From the NCBI GenBank assembly GCA_964426075.1, contig CAYROP010000025.1, forward strand, positions 1 through 13,958: a stretch of DNA of 13,958 bases, in the 5' to 3' direction. The position numbers were made by a program, and so were the translations under genes. The DNA comes from CAYQLK01 sp964426075. Lineage in GTDB: Bacteria; Patescibacteriota; Microgenomatia; CAYQLK01. Under the pieces are notes generated by a model. The model was not told the DNA's origin, did no database searches, and worked only from the letters and a program-made list of their open reading frames with translations. Numbering within the stretch: position 1 is the stretch's first letter; every line of letters starts with the position of its first letter. Below, one piece after another: positions 1 through 6,922 of the stretch.

Positions 1-1
1 C

Positions 2-265
2 AAAGTTATGCCGTTTAAGATGGTTTCGGCATATTCTATCTCAATATTTGGTAATAACTTTACGACTGTAGGAACTATTCGAAAAGATTTGGCTCGTGAA
101 ATTGTGGTTGTTGGTACGGCTGGAGAAAGAAAAGTTGTCGAGGTTTTTTTGGGTGAGAATAATAGAGTTTTGGGTGCGACTCTTATTAATCGAGGTGAGT
201 GGAGGGGTATTTTGACGAAAATGATTGAGAGTGGAGAGGTTTTTGATAGGGAGAAGCTAGTATAA
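2..265 (+). CDS. C-terminal part of a probable NAD(P)/FAD-dependent oxidoreductase (partial)
   Basis: The reading frame is open to the left edge, so the gene starts outside the window; the ATG at 8 is probably internal. The 88 visible residues look like the C-terminal domain of pyridine nucleotide-disulfide/rubredoxin-reductase type flavoproteins. A segment reading SAYSISIFGNNFTTVG is followed by a beta-strand-rich stretch, then NNRVLGATLIN and a closing helix (RGILTKMIESGEVF). In that family this domain follows the FAD and NAD domains and commonly contains a '(L/V)xGAxLxG' strand before a 'LxxLI' helix. The FAD and NAD motifs would lie upstream and cannot be checked. The frame ends at TAA 263-265. 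The assignment rests on pattern similarity of a short piece, so the specific substrate is unknown. Confidence 0.5.
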   Translation, partial: KVMPFKMVSAYSISIFGNNFTTVGTIRKDLAREIVVVGTAGERKVVEVFLGENNRVLGATLINRGEWRGILTKMIESGEVFDREKLV

Positions 266-317
266 GGATTTTTAATTCTTTTTTAAAACAAATTTTTTAT
301 ATTTCCTTCTTCACTTT

Positions 318-357
318 TTGCTGAGTGGCGTAAGAATAAAACTTGGCCACTCAGCAA
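318..357. repeat. 12-bp perfect inverted repeat (stem-loop) in the intergenic region
   Basis: TTGCTGAGTGGC (318-329) and GCCACTCAGCAA (346-357) are exact reverse complements separated by 16 nt. A T-run (315-319) lies on the left, but no T-run follows the stem on the right of the plus strand, and none follows on the minus strand, so it does not fit a standard intrinsic terminator in either direction. It lies 53 nt after the flavoprotein stop codon. It may be an RNA 3'-end structure, a protein-binding site or a remnant of an element. The rest of 266-473 is AT-rich and shows no gene that I can support. Confidence 0.6.
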
Positions 358-462
358 GGTGAATTTTCTGACCTAGAAAACGAATGGTTGATTATTTATT
401 TTTTTAAAGAATATCCGAAAATTCAAACCCGTTCAGAAGAAAATATGGACTAGGGAAATGAG

Positions 463-496
463 AACAAGAAAATGCCCTCCTTATTTAGGGGAGGGC
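463..496 (-). terminator. Rho-independent terminator of the small membrane-protein gene
   Basis: GCCCTCC (474-480) pairs with GGAGGGC (490-496) across a 9-nt loop. Read on the minus strand, the stem is followed by a U-rich tail (complement of the A-rich 463-473), the layout of an intrinsic terminator. It starts 24 nt beyond the stop codon of the 521-748 gene. The core CCCTCC/GGAGGG stem is shared with the terminator at 6989-7015. Confidence 0.8.
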
Positions 497-504
497 GATG
501 TGGA

Positions 505-528
505 ACGAGTGTTTTTTTTGTTACTCGT
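505..528 (-). other. Small hairpin spanning the stop codon of the 521-748 gene
   Basis: ACGAGT (505-510) and ACTCGT (523-528) are complementary and enclose the stop codon region (521-523) with a 12-nt loop. It lies immediately before the terminator stem. The two other minus-strand genes have comparable hairpins at their stops. The stem is only 6 bp, so it is weak on its own. Confidence 0.4.
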
Positions 529-748
529 CGGTTTCTGCTTCGTCGCGGAGTTTGACGATGCCAAAGAGTGAGATGAGGCAGAGGATGCCGTTGATGATTG
601 CTCCGCCAATGAAGACGTAGCTGAACAGCGTCCAGAGCTCTTGTGTGGTCGATTCCACGGCGGCGTCTTGGGCGACGTCGATGAGTAGAAACGCGAGAAC
701 GGTCAGGGCCGTGTTAACAGCCAAAATTACGGGGACGATGTATTTCAA
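521..748 (-). CDS. Small two-helix integral membrane protein, function unknown
   Basis: This encodes a 75-residue protein with two strongly hydrophobic segments, residues about 3-25 (from YIVPVILAVN) and about 42-66 (LFSYVFIGGA to GIVKL). They are joined by an acidic, polar stretch (DVAQDAAVESTTQE), and the tail is charged (LRDEAETDE). It should form a membrane hairpin. The start codon is TTG (complement of 746-748), chosen because AGGAG lies 10 nt upstream (759-763 on the minus strand) and a good promoter sits further up. The gene stands alone, reads opposite to its neighbours, has its own promoter and terminator, and is more GC-rich than the plus-strand genes (34 of 60 bases at 601-660). 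I do not recognise a family, and I infer no function beyond membrane location. Confidence 0.75.
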   Translation of the reverse strand: MKYIVPVILAVNTALTVLAFLLIDVAQDAAVESTTQELWTLFSYVFIGGAIINGILCLISLFGIVKLRDEAETDE

Positions 749-812
749 AGGTCTAACTCTCCTGCGGGGATAGGTGAGTGTTGCAGATAAAAAGTATTTC
801 TACAACCCCCCT

Positions 813-841
813 ATTATACCATATTTAGGCCTATAGTTCAA
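813..841 (-). promoter_or_regulatory. Sigma70-type promoter for the small membrane-protein gene
   Basis: On the minus strand, TTGAAC (836-841) and TATAAT (813-818) are separated by 17 bp, close to the bacterial consensus. Transcription would start near 806 and give a leader of about 58 nt containing the AGGAG site at 759-763. The 8-bp palindrome TAGGCCTA (826-833) lies inside the spacer and could be an operator, but this is speculative. Confidence 0.75.
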
Positions 842-855
842 AGTTTTAGTGGTTT

Positions 856-883
856 TTGTCTAAAATCCAAAATTGTTTAGAAT
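856..883 (+). promoter_or_regulatory. Probable promoter of rpiB giving a leaderless mRNA
   Basis: TAGAAT (878-883) is a good -10 element ending 6 nt before the rpiB ATG at 890. A weaker -35 candidate, TTGTCT (856-861), lies 16 bp upstream. Transcription would begin at or next to the start codon, and no Shine-Dalgarno sequence is present. This promoter diverges from the minus-strand promoter at 813-841. Confidence 0.5.
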
Positions 884-889
884 AGAGTA

Positions 890-1321
890 ATGATTTATGT
901 TGCAAGTGATCACGCTGGTTGGCATTTAAAAAATAAAATTGTTGAATGGCTGGAAGCATCAGAGTATACAGTTGAAGATCTGGGTCCAAAAGAATTAATT
1001 AAAGGTGATGATTATCCGGATTACGCTCGCTTAGTGAGTGAGAAGGTCAAATTAAATGGCGGCACAAAGGGAATACTTATCTGTGATACAGGGATTGGAA
1101 TGTCGATTGCAGCAAATCGTTTTGAGGGAATTAGGGCGGCACTTGTTGTGAATGAGTTTATGGCCAAAAGAGCAAGAGAGCATAATAACGCCAATATTTT
1201 GGTTTTGGGAACTGAGCTGAATACTTTTGAAGAAATTGAAAGAATATTAAATATTTTTTTGACAACGGATTTTAGTGATGAGGAAAGGCACATTAGAAGA
1301 TTAAAAAAGATAGAAGGCTAA
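890..1321 (+). CDS. rpiB: Ribose-5-phosphate isomerase B
   Basis: RpiB interconverts ribose 5-phosphate and ribulose 5-phosphate in the cytosolic non-oxidative pentose phosphate pathway. The 143-residue length is normal for the RpiB/LacA/LacB family. It opens with ASDHAG (Asp7-His8 at the sugar site), followed by DYPDYA (41-46), then ILICDTGIGMSIAANR (62-77), which carries the catalytic Cys65 and the phosphate-binding glycine turn. REHNNANILVLG (96-107) contains His98, and HIRRLKKIE (134-142) closes the protein. The usual C-G-T-G-I-G reads C-D-T-G-I-G here, a small deviation. The ATG at 890 aligns with the family N-terminus and has no Shine-Dalgarno sequence, with a -10 element only 6 nt upstream. 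It is the first gene of a plus-strand run, with the epimerase starting 2 nt after its stop. Confidence 0.95.
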   Translation: MIYVASDHAGWHLKNKIVEWLEASEYTVEDLGPKELIKGDDYPDYARLVSEKVKLNGGTKGILICDTGIGMSIAANRFEGIRAALVVNEFMAKRAREHNNANILVLGTELNTFEEIERILNIFLTTDFSDEERHIRRLKKIEG

Positions 1322-1323
1322 TT

Positions 1324-1962
1324 ATGTTAAAAGTCGTGCCTGGGATTTTTGTCAATGATGAAGTGCATTTAAACGGACTTATTAAAGTGGCGAGAAGTTT
1401 TAGCGATGAGATACATATTGATATTGCTGATGGTGAGTTCGTGTCAACTAAGAGTGTGGGAATTGAAGCTGTCCAAAAGGTTGTTCCTGATGGTTATCAA
1501 TATAATCTGCATTTGATGACTTTTTTGACTAAGGAGGGGTTAATTACTTGGTCTGGCACTTCTGCAAAGAGGATATTTATTTACTCGAATGCTTTAAGGG
1601 AATTGGAGTTTGAAGAAGCATTTCGGATCATTGAAAGTTCAGGTAAATATTCGGGGTTAGTAATTGAACCAAACCAGTCAGTTTTAGAGCTGGCTGAACA
1701 TATAAAACTTGTGGATGAAGTTATGATTATGGGAGTAAGTAGTGGCAAGTCTGGACAACCTTTTATTGGTGGAGTATTGCCAAAGTTAGGTCAGGTTAGA
1801 TCAATTAGGCGTGATGTGAGGATAGGTGTTGATGGAGGAATCAATTTAGAAACTATAAAAAGATTAAAAGGATTTGATTTTGCTGTGTCATCTAGTGCAA
1901 TATTTGGTGGAGAGCCTGAAAAAGGTTTTAACGATTTAACAGAGTTAGCAAAATATATATAA
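1324..1962 (+). CDS. Ribulose-phosphate 3-epimerase family protein (diverged)
   Basis: This is a 212-residue TIM-barrel protein, of the size expected for ribulose-5-phosphate 3-epimerase, which converts ribulose 5-phosphate to xylulose 5-phosphate. The metal and acid-base residues are recognisable: HIDIADG (His31, Asp33), YNLHLM (His63) and GVDGGIN (Asp170). Conserved neighbours have drifted. The usual HxDxMDG methionine is Ala, the N-terminal S-P-S-I strand reads VVPGIF, and the phosphate loop normally like MSVNPGFGGQ reads MGVSSGKSGQPFI (136-148). It follows rpiB by 2 nt, with AGAAGG about 6 nt before the ATG, so the two are probably translated together. The context supports a pentose phosphate role, but another sugar-phosphate epimerase activity is possible, so I leave the symbol blank. 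Confidence 0.85.
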   Translation: MLKVVPGIFVNDEVHLNGLIKVARSFSDEIHIDIADGEFVSTKSVGIEAVQKVVPDGYQYNLHLMTFLTKEGLITWSGTSAKRIFIYSNALRELEFEEAFRIIESSGKYSGLVIEPNQSVLELAEHIKLVDEVMIMGVSSGKSGQPFIGGVLPKLGQVRSIRRDVRIGVDGGINLETIKRLKGFDFAVSSSAIFGGEPEKGFNDLTELAKYI

Positions 1963-1976
1963 AAAGGGGGAAAATT

Positions 1977-3323
1977 TTGAAAATTGGTTTTTTTGGAGCC
2001 GATCGAGGAGTGACTGGAAGTAATCATTTGATTGAGTTTGGGGATACGAAGGTGCTGTTGGATTGTGGAATGTACCAGTGTGGGAAGTTTTGTGAGATTG
2101 AGAACCATAAACCTTTTGTTTACGATCCGGCTAGTATTGATGCTGTATTTGTATCTCACCCTCACGCTGATCACTGTGGTAAGTTGCCAAAACTCTTCAA
2201 AGATGGGTTTCGCGGCAAGGTTTACTGTACTGCGCCAGCTAGGAAATTGGCTCAGGTTGTATTGGAAGATAGTGCGAAATTGATTGGTAGAGAGGCTAAA
2301 AAAGATAAGGTTGAGCCATTGTTTACGATTGATCATGTTGATGGAGTGATGCAGCATTTTGTGGATTTGGATTACCACACTGAAGTAGAAATTGGCGGTG
2401 GGAGATTTAAATTACTTGACGCGGGACATATTTTGGGTTCGGCTATGGTTGCCTGTGAGATTGAAGGTAGAACTTTGGTTTTTAGTGGAGATTTAGGTAA
2501 TTCGCCGGCGCCACTTTTACAGCCGACTGAGACAGTACAAAAAGCAGATTTTGTGATTATGGAATCGACATATGGTAACAGGTTGCATGAATCGGTTACC
2601 GAAAGAGAGAGAAAGTTATTGGAGGTTATTTTGGAAGTTGTACAGAATCGTGGAGTGTTATTGATACCAAGTTTTGCAATAGAAAGAACGCAAGAATTAT
2701 TGCACGATATTGACCATATTCTTGAAGCAAATAATTTGGGGAAGATCAAGGTTTTTCTTGATTCGCCAATGGCTATTAAGGCGACAGAAATATATGAGGA
2801 GTCGTTTAGTTATTTGTCTGACAAAATAAAAGATCACGAGACAGCAAATACCTTGTTTAATTTTCCACAATTGGAGTTTACTGAGTCCAAAGAGGATTCA
2901 ATCGATATCGATAATGAGAGTAATCCGAAAATAATTATTGCTGGAAGCGGAATGATGAATGGAGGAAGAATACTTTCTCATGCGGTAAAAGTATTACCTG
3001 ATCCGAAAAATGTTTTGTTAATTGTGGGTTATCAATCTGAAGGGACATTGGGTCGAAGATTATTAGAAGGTGAAAGAAAGGTGAGGATCGAAGGGAGAGA
3101 TGTGTCGGTACAAGCTCGGGTAAAAGCGATTGGGAGCTATTCGGCGCATGCCGATCAAAATCAGATATTGATGTGGTTTAAGGCAATGGGGCGAATGCCT
3201 GAAAAAGTGTTTTTGGTTCATGGTGAGATAGATCAAGCGCAAGGACTGGCTGACAAATTAAAGGCTGAAGGAATATGTGAAGATGTGGTAATTCCATCGT
3301 TTGGTGAGATCTTTGAGGTTTAA
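1977..3323 (+). CDS. Beta-CASP metallo-beta-lactamase RNase (CPSF/Ysh1-like)
   Basis: This 448-residue protein belongs to the bacterial/archaeal CPSF-like group of the metallo-beta-lactamase superfamily, expected to be a zinc-dependent RNase. The metal ligands are visible in order: HPHADH (61-66), DAGHILGSA with His151, FSGDLG with Asp172, His391 in SYSAHAD, and His415 in FLVHGE. The beta-CASP insert carries ESTYGNR (196-202), IPSFAIERTQE (230-240) and SGMMNGGR (324-331). There is no N-terminal KH region as in archaeal aCPSF1. Start is TTG at 1977, preceded by GGGGG (1966-1970) at 6-nt spacing, which decides this start. Three cysteines cluster at residues 30, 35 and 39, next to the usual D-C-G-M motif. 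It sits inside the sugar-phosphate cluster 14 nt after the epimerase, so it is probably co-transcribed. Confidence 0.92.
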   Translation: MKIGFFGADRGVTGSNHLIEFGDTKVLLDCGMYQCGKFCEIENHKPFVYDPASIDAVFVSHPHADHCGKLPKLFKDGFRGKVYCTAPARKLAQVVLEDSAKLIGREAKKDKVEPLFTIDHVDGVMQHFVDLDYHTEVEIGGGRFKLLDAGHILGSAMVACEIEGRTLVFSGDLGNSPAPLLQPTETVQKADFVIMESTYGNRLHESVTERERKLLEVILEVVQNRGVLLIPSFAIERTQELLHDIDHILEANNLGKIKVFLDSPMAIKATEIYEESFSYLSDKIKDHETANTLFNFPQLEFTESKEDSIDIDNESNPKIIIAGSGMMNGGRILSHAVKVLPDPKNVLLIVGYQSEGTLGRRLLEGERKVRIEGRDVSVQARVKAIGSYSAHADQNQILMWFKAMGRMPEKVFLVHGEIDQAQGLADKLKAEGICEDVVIPSFGEIFEV

Positions 3324-3333
3324 AAAAATCAAT

Positions 3334-3363
3334 TTGACACAAGTTAGCTTAAAAGACAAAGAT
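3334..3363 (+). promoter_or_regulatory. Possible internal promoter before the LOG-family gene
   Basis: A perfect -35 box TTGACA (3334-3339) is followed after 18 bp by a poor -10, AAAGAT (3358-3363), which ends 5 nt before the ATG at 3369. No Shine-Dalgarno sequence is present. If active, it would give a leaderless or nearly leaderless transcript. Confidence 0.35.
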
Positions 3364-3368
3364 TAGAT

Positions 3369-3980
3369 ATGGCCGTAAAAATCAAGCGAATTTCTTTCTT
3401 AGGTTATTCCACGACTTACCCTGGTGAGGAGTTATATCGTGATGCCTATGAAACCGCAAAGGCTGTTGCGGAAGCTGGATATACGGTTGTAAATGGAGGA
3501 GGAACTGGGGTAATGGAGGCGGCAAGTAAGGGAGGGAAAGCTGGCGGAGGTGAGGTCATTGGGGTGACTTTTTATCCAAAAGGCGCAACGCATTTTGAGG
3601 GTAGGGATACGCACAATCCAATGGATAGGGAGATTATTACCGAGAACTATTTGGAGAGAACTTTGAAGCTACTTGAGATCGGAGAGATCTATGTAATTTT
3701 TAATGGGGGAACAGGAACGATTTCAGAATTTGGGATGGCTTGGGGGATGAGTAGAATATATTTTGGACATCATAAGCCCATGGTTTTGTACGGAAATTTT
3801 TGGGAAAAAATAATTAAGACATTTGAAGAGAATATGCTACTTAGACCTGAAGAGTTGAGGGTTTATGAAATTGCAACGACACCAAAAGAAACGGTTCAAG
3901 CAATAAAAAAACTACAAAAAAGGATGAAGAGGATTCATGATCATGGTGATTTAGGAAGTGAAAAATCTTTTATTATTTAA
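3369..3980 (+). CDS. LOG-family Rossmann-fold nucleotide-binding protein
   Basis: This 203-residue protein is of the TIGR00725/TIGR00730 'lysine decarboxylase-like' (LOG) family. Characterised members hydrolyse nucleoside 5'-monophosphates such as cytokinin ribotides to the base and ribose 5-phosphate. Motifs seen are GGGTGVMEAASKG (43-55) and GGTGTISEF (113-121), equivalent to the family's PGGxGTxxE with Glu120; the leading Pro is Asn112 here. A basic, charged tail (KKLQKRMKRIHDHGD) follows the core. Release of ribose 5-phosphate would fit the surrounding pentose phosphate genes, but that functional link is inference. It starts 45 nt after the RNase gene and ends 24 nt before the transketolase subunit. 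Confidence 0.87.
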   Translation: MAVKIKRISFLGYSTTYPGEELYRDAYETAKAVAEAGYTVVNGGGTGVMEAASKGGKAGGGEVIGVTFYPKGATHFEGRDTHNPMDREIITENYLERTLKLLEIGEIYVIFNGGTGTISEFGMAWGMSRIYFGHHKPMVLYGNFWEKIIKTFEENMLLRPEELRVYEIATTPKETVQAIKKLQKRMKRIHDHGDLGSEKSFII

Positions 3981-3992
3981 TGGTATTTACTG

Positions 3993-3998
3993 CATAAT
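3993..3998 (+). promoter_or_regulatory. Possible -10 element before the transketolase N subunit
   Basis: CATAAT (3993-3998) ends 6 nt before the ATG at 4005, the same distance as the -10 of rpiB. No clear -35 is present (TTATTA at 3970-3975 at best), and no Shine-Dalgarno sequence precedes the ATG. Read-through from upstream is equally possible. Confidence 0.35.
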
Positions 3999-4004
3999 AT
4001 AGAT

Positions 4005-4847
4005 ATGACTGTCCAAGAATTAGAGCTAACAGCAAATACTGTAAGGCAGGATGTAATTAGAATGCTTGTTGAGGCTGGCTCGGGCCATTCAGCTGGACCT
4101 TTGGGATCCGCTGATATTTTTACTTCGCTTTACTTTGCAGAGCTTGATATTGATCCAAAAGATCCAAGACAAGAGGATCGGGATAGGTTTGTTTTAAGTT
4201 GCGGACATTACTGTCCTGTTTGGTATGCAACGATGGCGAATCGTGGTTTTTTCCCAAAGGAGGAACTAATGACCTTGAGGAAGTTTGGTACACGCTTGCA
4301 GGGGCATCCACACAATATGGCTTTGCCTGGAGTAGAGAACTCGTCGGGGCCGTTGGGACAAGGGCTAAGTCAAGCAGTCGGTATGGCGATGGTTGCCAGA
4401 ATGGATAAGAAAAAATGGCGAACATACTGTATGATGAGCGATGGAGAGCATAATGAAGGTCAGATTTGGGAGGCGATGATGTTTGCAGGAAAAGAACGGT
4501 TGGATAATTTGGTTTCAATAATTGATAGGAATAATATTCAGATTGATGGTGATACGGAAGATGTGATGCCACTTGAGCCTTTAGGGGATAAATACAAGGC
4601 TTTTGGGTGGCATGTAATAGATATTAACGGAAATGATATTGGTGCTCTTTTAGAGGCTTATAAGGAGGCGGATAGTGTTAGACAAATGCCGACGGTAATA
4701 ATTGCGCATACGACTCCTGGAATGGGTGTTGAGTTTATGGAGGATGACTTTAAGTGGCATGGGATGCCTCCAAATAAAGACCAAGCCAAGGAAGCCCTAC
4801 ATGAACTGAGGACTTTAAGAGGAAGAATTAAGGCTGAACATGAGTAG
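4005..4847 (+). CDS. Transketolase, N-terminal (thiamine diphosphate-binding) subunit
   Basis: This 280-residue protein is the N-terminal half of transketolase, as found in archaea and bacteria with split enzymes. With the C-terminal subunit it moves two-carbon ketol units between sugar phosphates. Visible motifs are SGHSAGPLG (26-34), GHPH (100-103), SSGPLGQG (113-120), and the thiamine diphosphate/metal site SDGEHNEGQIWEA (145-157) with DRNN (174-177). The more usual GDGE reads SDGE. The product stops at the natural domain boundary, so this is a split subunit rather than a truncation. Its last 8 nt overlap the start of the C-terminal subunit (4840-4847), which implies coupled translation and equimolar subunits. 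Confidence 0.95.
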   Translation: MTVQELELTANTVRQDVIRMLVEAGSGHSAGPLGSADIFTSLYFAELDIDPKDPRQEDRDRFVLSCGHYCPVWYATMANRGFFPKEELMTLRKFGTRLQGHPHNMALPGVENSSGPLGQGLSQAVGMAMVARMDKKKWRTYCMMSDGEHNEGQIWEAMMFAGKERLDNLVSIIDRNNIQIDGDTEDVMPLEPLGDKYKAFGWHVIDINGNDIGALLEAYKEADSVRQMPTVIIAHTTPGMGVEFMEDDFKWHGMPPNKDQAKEALHELRTLRGRIKAEHE

Positions 4848-5814
4848 TAATAAAGATTATTTAGCTAAGGATTTTTTAACAAAACCAGAGCTAAAACCAA
4901 CTAGAGATGGGTTTGGTACGGGCTTAGTTAAACTTGGTCATTTGGATGAGAATGTGGTGGTGATTTGTGCTGATTTAACTGACTCAACTAGAAGTGCGGC
5001 ATTTGCGAAGGAGTTCCCGGAAAGATTTATTGAAGTCGGAGTGGCTGAGCAAAATATGATGGGGATAGCGGCTGGAATGGCGTTGTCGGGTAAGGTGCCG
5101 TTTATTAGTTCGTATGCGGTGTTTAATCCTGGAAGAAATTGGGATCAGTTGAGAGTTTCAGTGGCGTATTCGAAGGCGAATGTCAAAATTGCAGGAGCAC
5201 ATGCAGGTATTAGTGTTGGTCCAGATGGGGCGACACATCAAGCTTTAGAAGATATGGCAATCGTTAGGGTTTTGCCAAATACGACAGTGGTTGCACCTTG
5301 TGATTGGATTGAGTGTGAGAAAGCAACGATTGCAGTTGGGAAAATGTATGGGCCGGCGTATGTAAGATTTGGAAGGGAAAATGTGGCGACGATTACGACT
5401 GATAGTACTCCTTTTGAGATTGGTAAGGCTGAAGTTTACAGAGAGGGAAAAGATGTAACAGTTGTAGCTTGTGGAGTAATGGTCAGTGAGGCATTAAAGG
5501 CTAGTGAAGAGCTATCAAAAGCTGGGGTGGAGTTGGAAGTTATCAACTGTCATACGATAAAACCTTTAGATGTAAAAACAATAATTGAATCTGCAAAGAA
5601 AACAGGTAAGGTAGTAACAGCCGAAGAGCATCAGATTAATGGCGCGCTTGGAAGTGCTGTTGCTGAAGCATTAAGTGAGAACTGTCCGGTACCATTGGCG
5701 CGGGTTGGCGTGTTAGATACTTTTGGTGAGTCAGGTAAACCAGATGAACTTATGGACGCTTATTCATTAAGAGCAAAAGACATAATTAAAAAAGTAAAAA
5801 GTTTAATTAAATAA
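4840..5814 (+). CDS. Transketolase, C-terminal subunit
   Basis: This 324-residue partner of the preceding subunit holds the pyrimidine-binding and C-terminal domains of transketolase. IEVGVAEQNM (64-73) provides Glu70, the residue that activates the thiamine aminopyrimidine. AGAHAGISVGPDGATHQALEDMA (118-140) gives the substrate-binding histidines. The C-terminal domain begins near residue 190 (FEIGKAEVYREGKDVTVVACG) and continues through VVTAEEHQINGALGSAVAE, which is typical of the transketolase/DXS/pyruvate dehydrogenase beta fold. The start ATG overlaps the upstream stop (ATGAGTAG), and AAGG lies 7 nt before it. The next gene starts immediately after its TAA. DXS-like alternatives are unlikely because the N subunit is separate and transketolase-like. 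Confidence 0.95.
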   Translation: MSSNKDYLAKDFLTKPELKPTRDGFGTGLVKLGHLDENVVVICADLTDSTRSAAFAKEFPERFIEVGVAEQNMMGIAAGMALSGKVPFISSYAVFNPGRNWDQLRVSVAYSKANVKIAGAHAGISVGPDGATHQALEDMAIVRVLPNTTVVAPCDWIECEKATIAVGKMYGPAYVRFGRENVATITTDSTPFEIGKAEVYREGKDVTVVACGVMVSEALKASEELSKAGVELEVINCHTIKPLDVKTIIESAKKTGKVVTAEEHQINGALGSAVAEALSENCPVPLARVGVLDTFGESGKPDELMDAYSLRAKDIIKKVKSLIK

Positions 5815-6792
5815 ATGTTTGATCTAATTGCTATTGGGGATACATCAAGAGATGTGTTTAATATTGTTCCTGATGAAACAGCTTATTGCAATATTGACAC
5901 TAAGGAGTGTGTAATTGCGTTCAATTATGGGGATAAAATAATAGTTGAAGAATTGGTGACCACGATTGGGGGTAATTCCGCAAATGTTGCGGTGGGCGCT
6001 GCAAGACTTGGTCTTAATTCGGCACTTTATACACAAATTGGTGATGACGAAGTCGGCCAAGTAATTGTGAGCGATTTGAAGCGCGAAAAAGTTTCGCCTA
6101 ATTATGTTTTGGTTGAAAAAGGTAAGCGAAGTAATTACACAACAGCAATTTCTTTTCAGGGTGAGAGGACATTGTTTGTATATCACGAGCCGAGAGTTTA
6201 TCAGTTGCCGGATCTGGAAAAATCGGCTTGGGTATATCTTAGTTCAACGGGTAACGGGTTTGAAAAAATGCATAGCCAAGCAGTGGAATATGTCAAACGA
6301 GTTGGAGCTAAACTTGCTTATAATCCCGGAAGTCATCAGATGAAAGCCGGGATGAGTGTGATGGGGCCGGTGATTATGAGTAGTGAAATTGTTTTTTTGA
6401 ACCGTGAGGAGACAGCTAGGATATTGGGTGATGGTTATGATTCTTCAAATGATGTTAAGAAATTATTGGACGGGGTAATAGATTTGGGGACAAAAATTGC
6501 AGTGCTTACTGATGGGCCGTCTGGATCTTACGCAACAGATGGGAAAAATTACTGGAACTGCGGAATATTTGATGCGCCAATTGTTGATAGAACCGGTTGT
6601 GGTGACGCTTTTTCTACAGGATTTACGGTTGCTATTTCTAAGGGTTTGGATATCCCAACCGCGATGGTATGGGGGACAATGGAAAGTGCTGGAGTAATTG
6701 CAGTAATGGGGCCACAAGGAGGATTACTAACTGCGCAAGAGATGGAAAGAGTCGTAAGTCAAAATCCAGATTTTAAAGCTAAGTTAATTTAA
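5815..6792 (+). CDS. PfkB-family carbohydrate (ribokinase-like) kinase
   Basis: This 325-residue kinase of the ribokinase/PfkB superfamily would phosphorylate a sugar, sugar phosphate or nucleoside with ATP. It has GGNSANVAVGAARLG (52-66, substrate-side glycine motif), NPGS (170-173), NREE (196-199, Mg site) and DRTGCGDAFSTGF (258-270) with the catalytic Asp264 and the anion hole. An insertion near residues 20-45 contains two cysteines (Cys25 and Cys32) and NYGDKI before the glycine motif. The ATG directly follows the transketolase stop with no gap and no Shine-Dalgarno sequence, so it is the last gene of the transketolase transcript. Substrate cannot be read from sequence; ribose, a hexose phosphate or a nucleoside are all possible. 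The stop codon lies in the AT-only 16-bp palindrome 6786-6801. Confidence 0.9.
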   Translation: MFDLIAIGDTSRDVFNIVPDETAYCNIDTKECVIAFNYGDKIIVEELVTTIGGNSANVAVGAARLGLNSALYTQIGDDEVGQVIVSDLKREKVSPNYVLVEKGKRSNYTTAISFQGERTLFVYHEPRVYQLPDLEKSAWVYLSSTGNGFEKMHSQAVEYVKRVGAKLAYNPGSHQMKAGMSVMGPVIMSSEIVFLNREETARILGDGYDSSNDVKKLLDGVIDLGTKIAVLTDGPSGSYATDGKNYWNCGIFDAPIVDRTGCGDAFSTGFTVAISKGLDIPTAMVWGTMESAGVIAVMGPQGGLLTAQEMERVVSQNPDFKAKLI

Positions 6793-6922
6793 TATTAAAT
6801 TTCCGTTTGTTTTGGATATTTAGATTCCGTATGCTGATTATTTTAATGGTTGACTTAAAATATTTTTGCTTGGGAAAATTTAATAAACAGAGAAAAACTC
6901 ATCGTTAGAGTGGACTTTGTTA

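Noticed and set aside
1791..2378. A 195-codon minus-strand open frame opposite the epimerase and RNase genes
   Set aside because: It runs across two well-supported plus-strand genes, has no initiation signal, and its translation has no recognisable motif.
4005..5814. A frameshifted single transketolase gene
   Set aside because: The two parts end and begin at the natural domain border with an 8-nt start-stop overlap, which is the usual layout of split transketolase.
6786..6801. 16-bp perfect palindrome AATTTAATATTAAATT around the PfkB stop codon
   Set aside because: It is made only of A and T in an AT-rich region, so chance is likely and the hairpin would be weak; noted in the gene entry but not treated as a site.
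6850..6884. TTGACT at 6850-6855 as the -35 of a small-RNA promoter
   Set aside because: No -10 hexamer at 16-18 bp; the nearest TTTAAT is 23 bp away, too far for a normal promoter.
6831..6908. A 25-codon open frame beginning ATGCTGATT after the PfkB gene, just before the palindrome and terminator
   Set aside because: No Shine-Dalgarno site or clear promoter, low-complexity AT-driven composition, and no recognisable peptide; a leader peptide is possible but unsupported.
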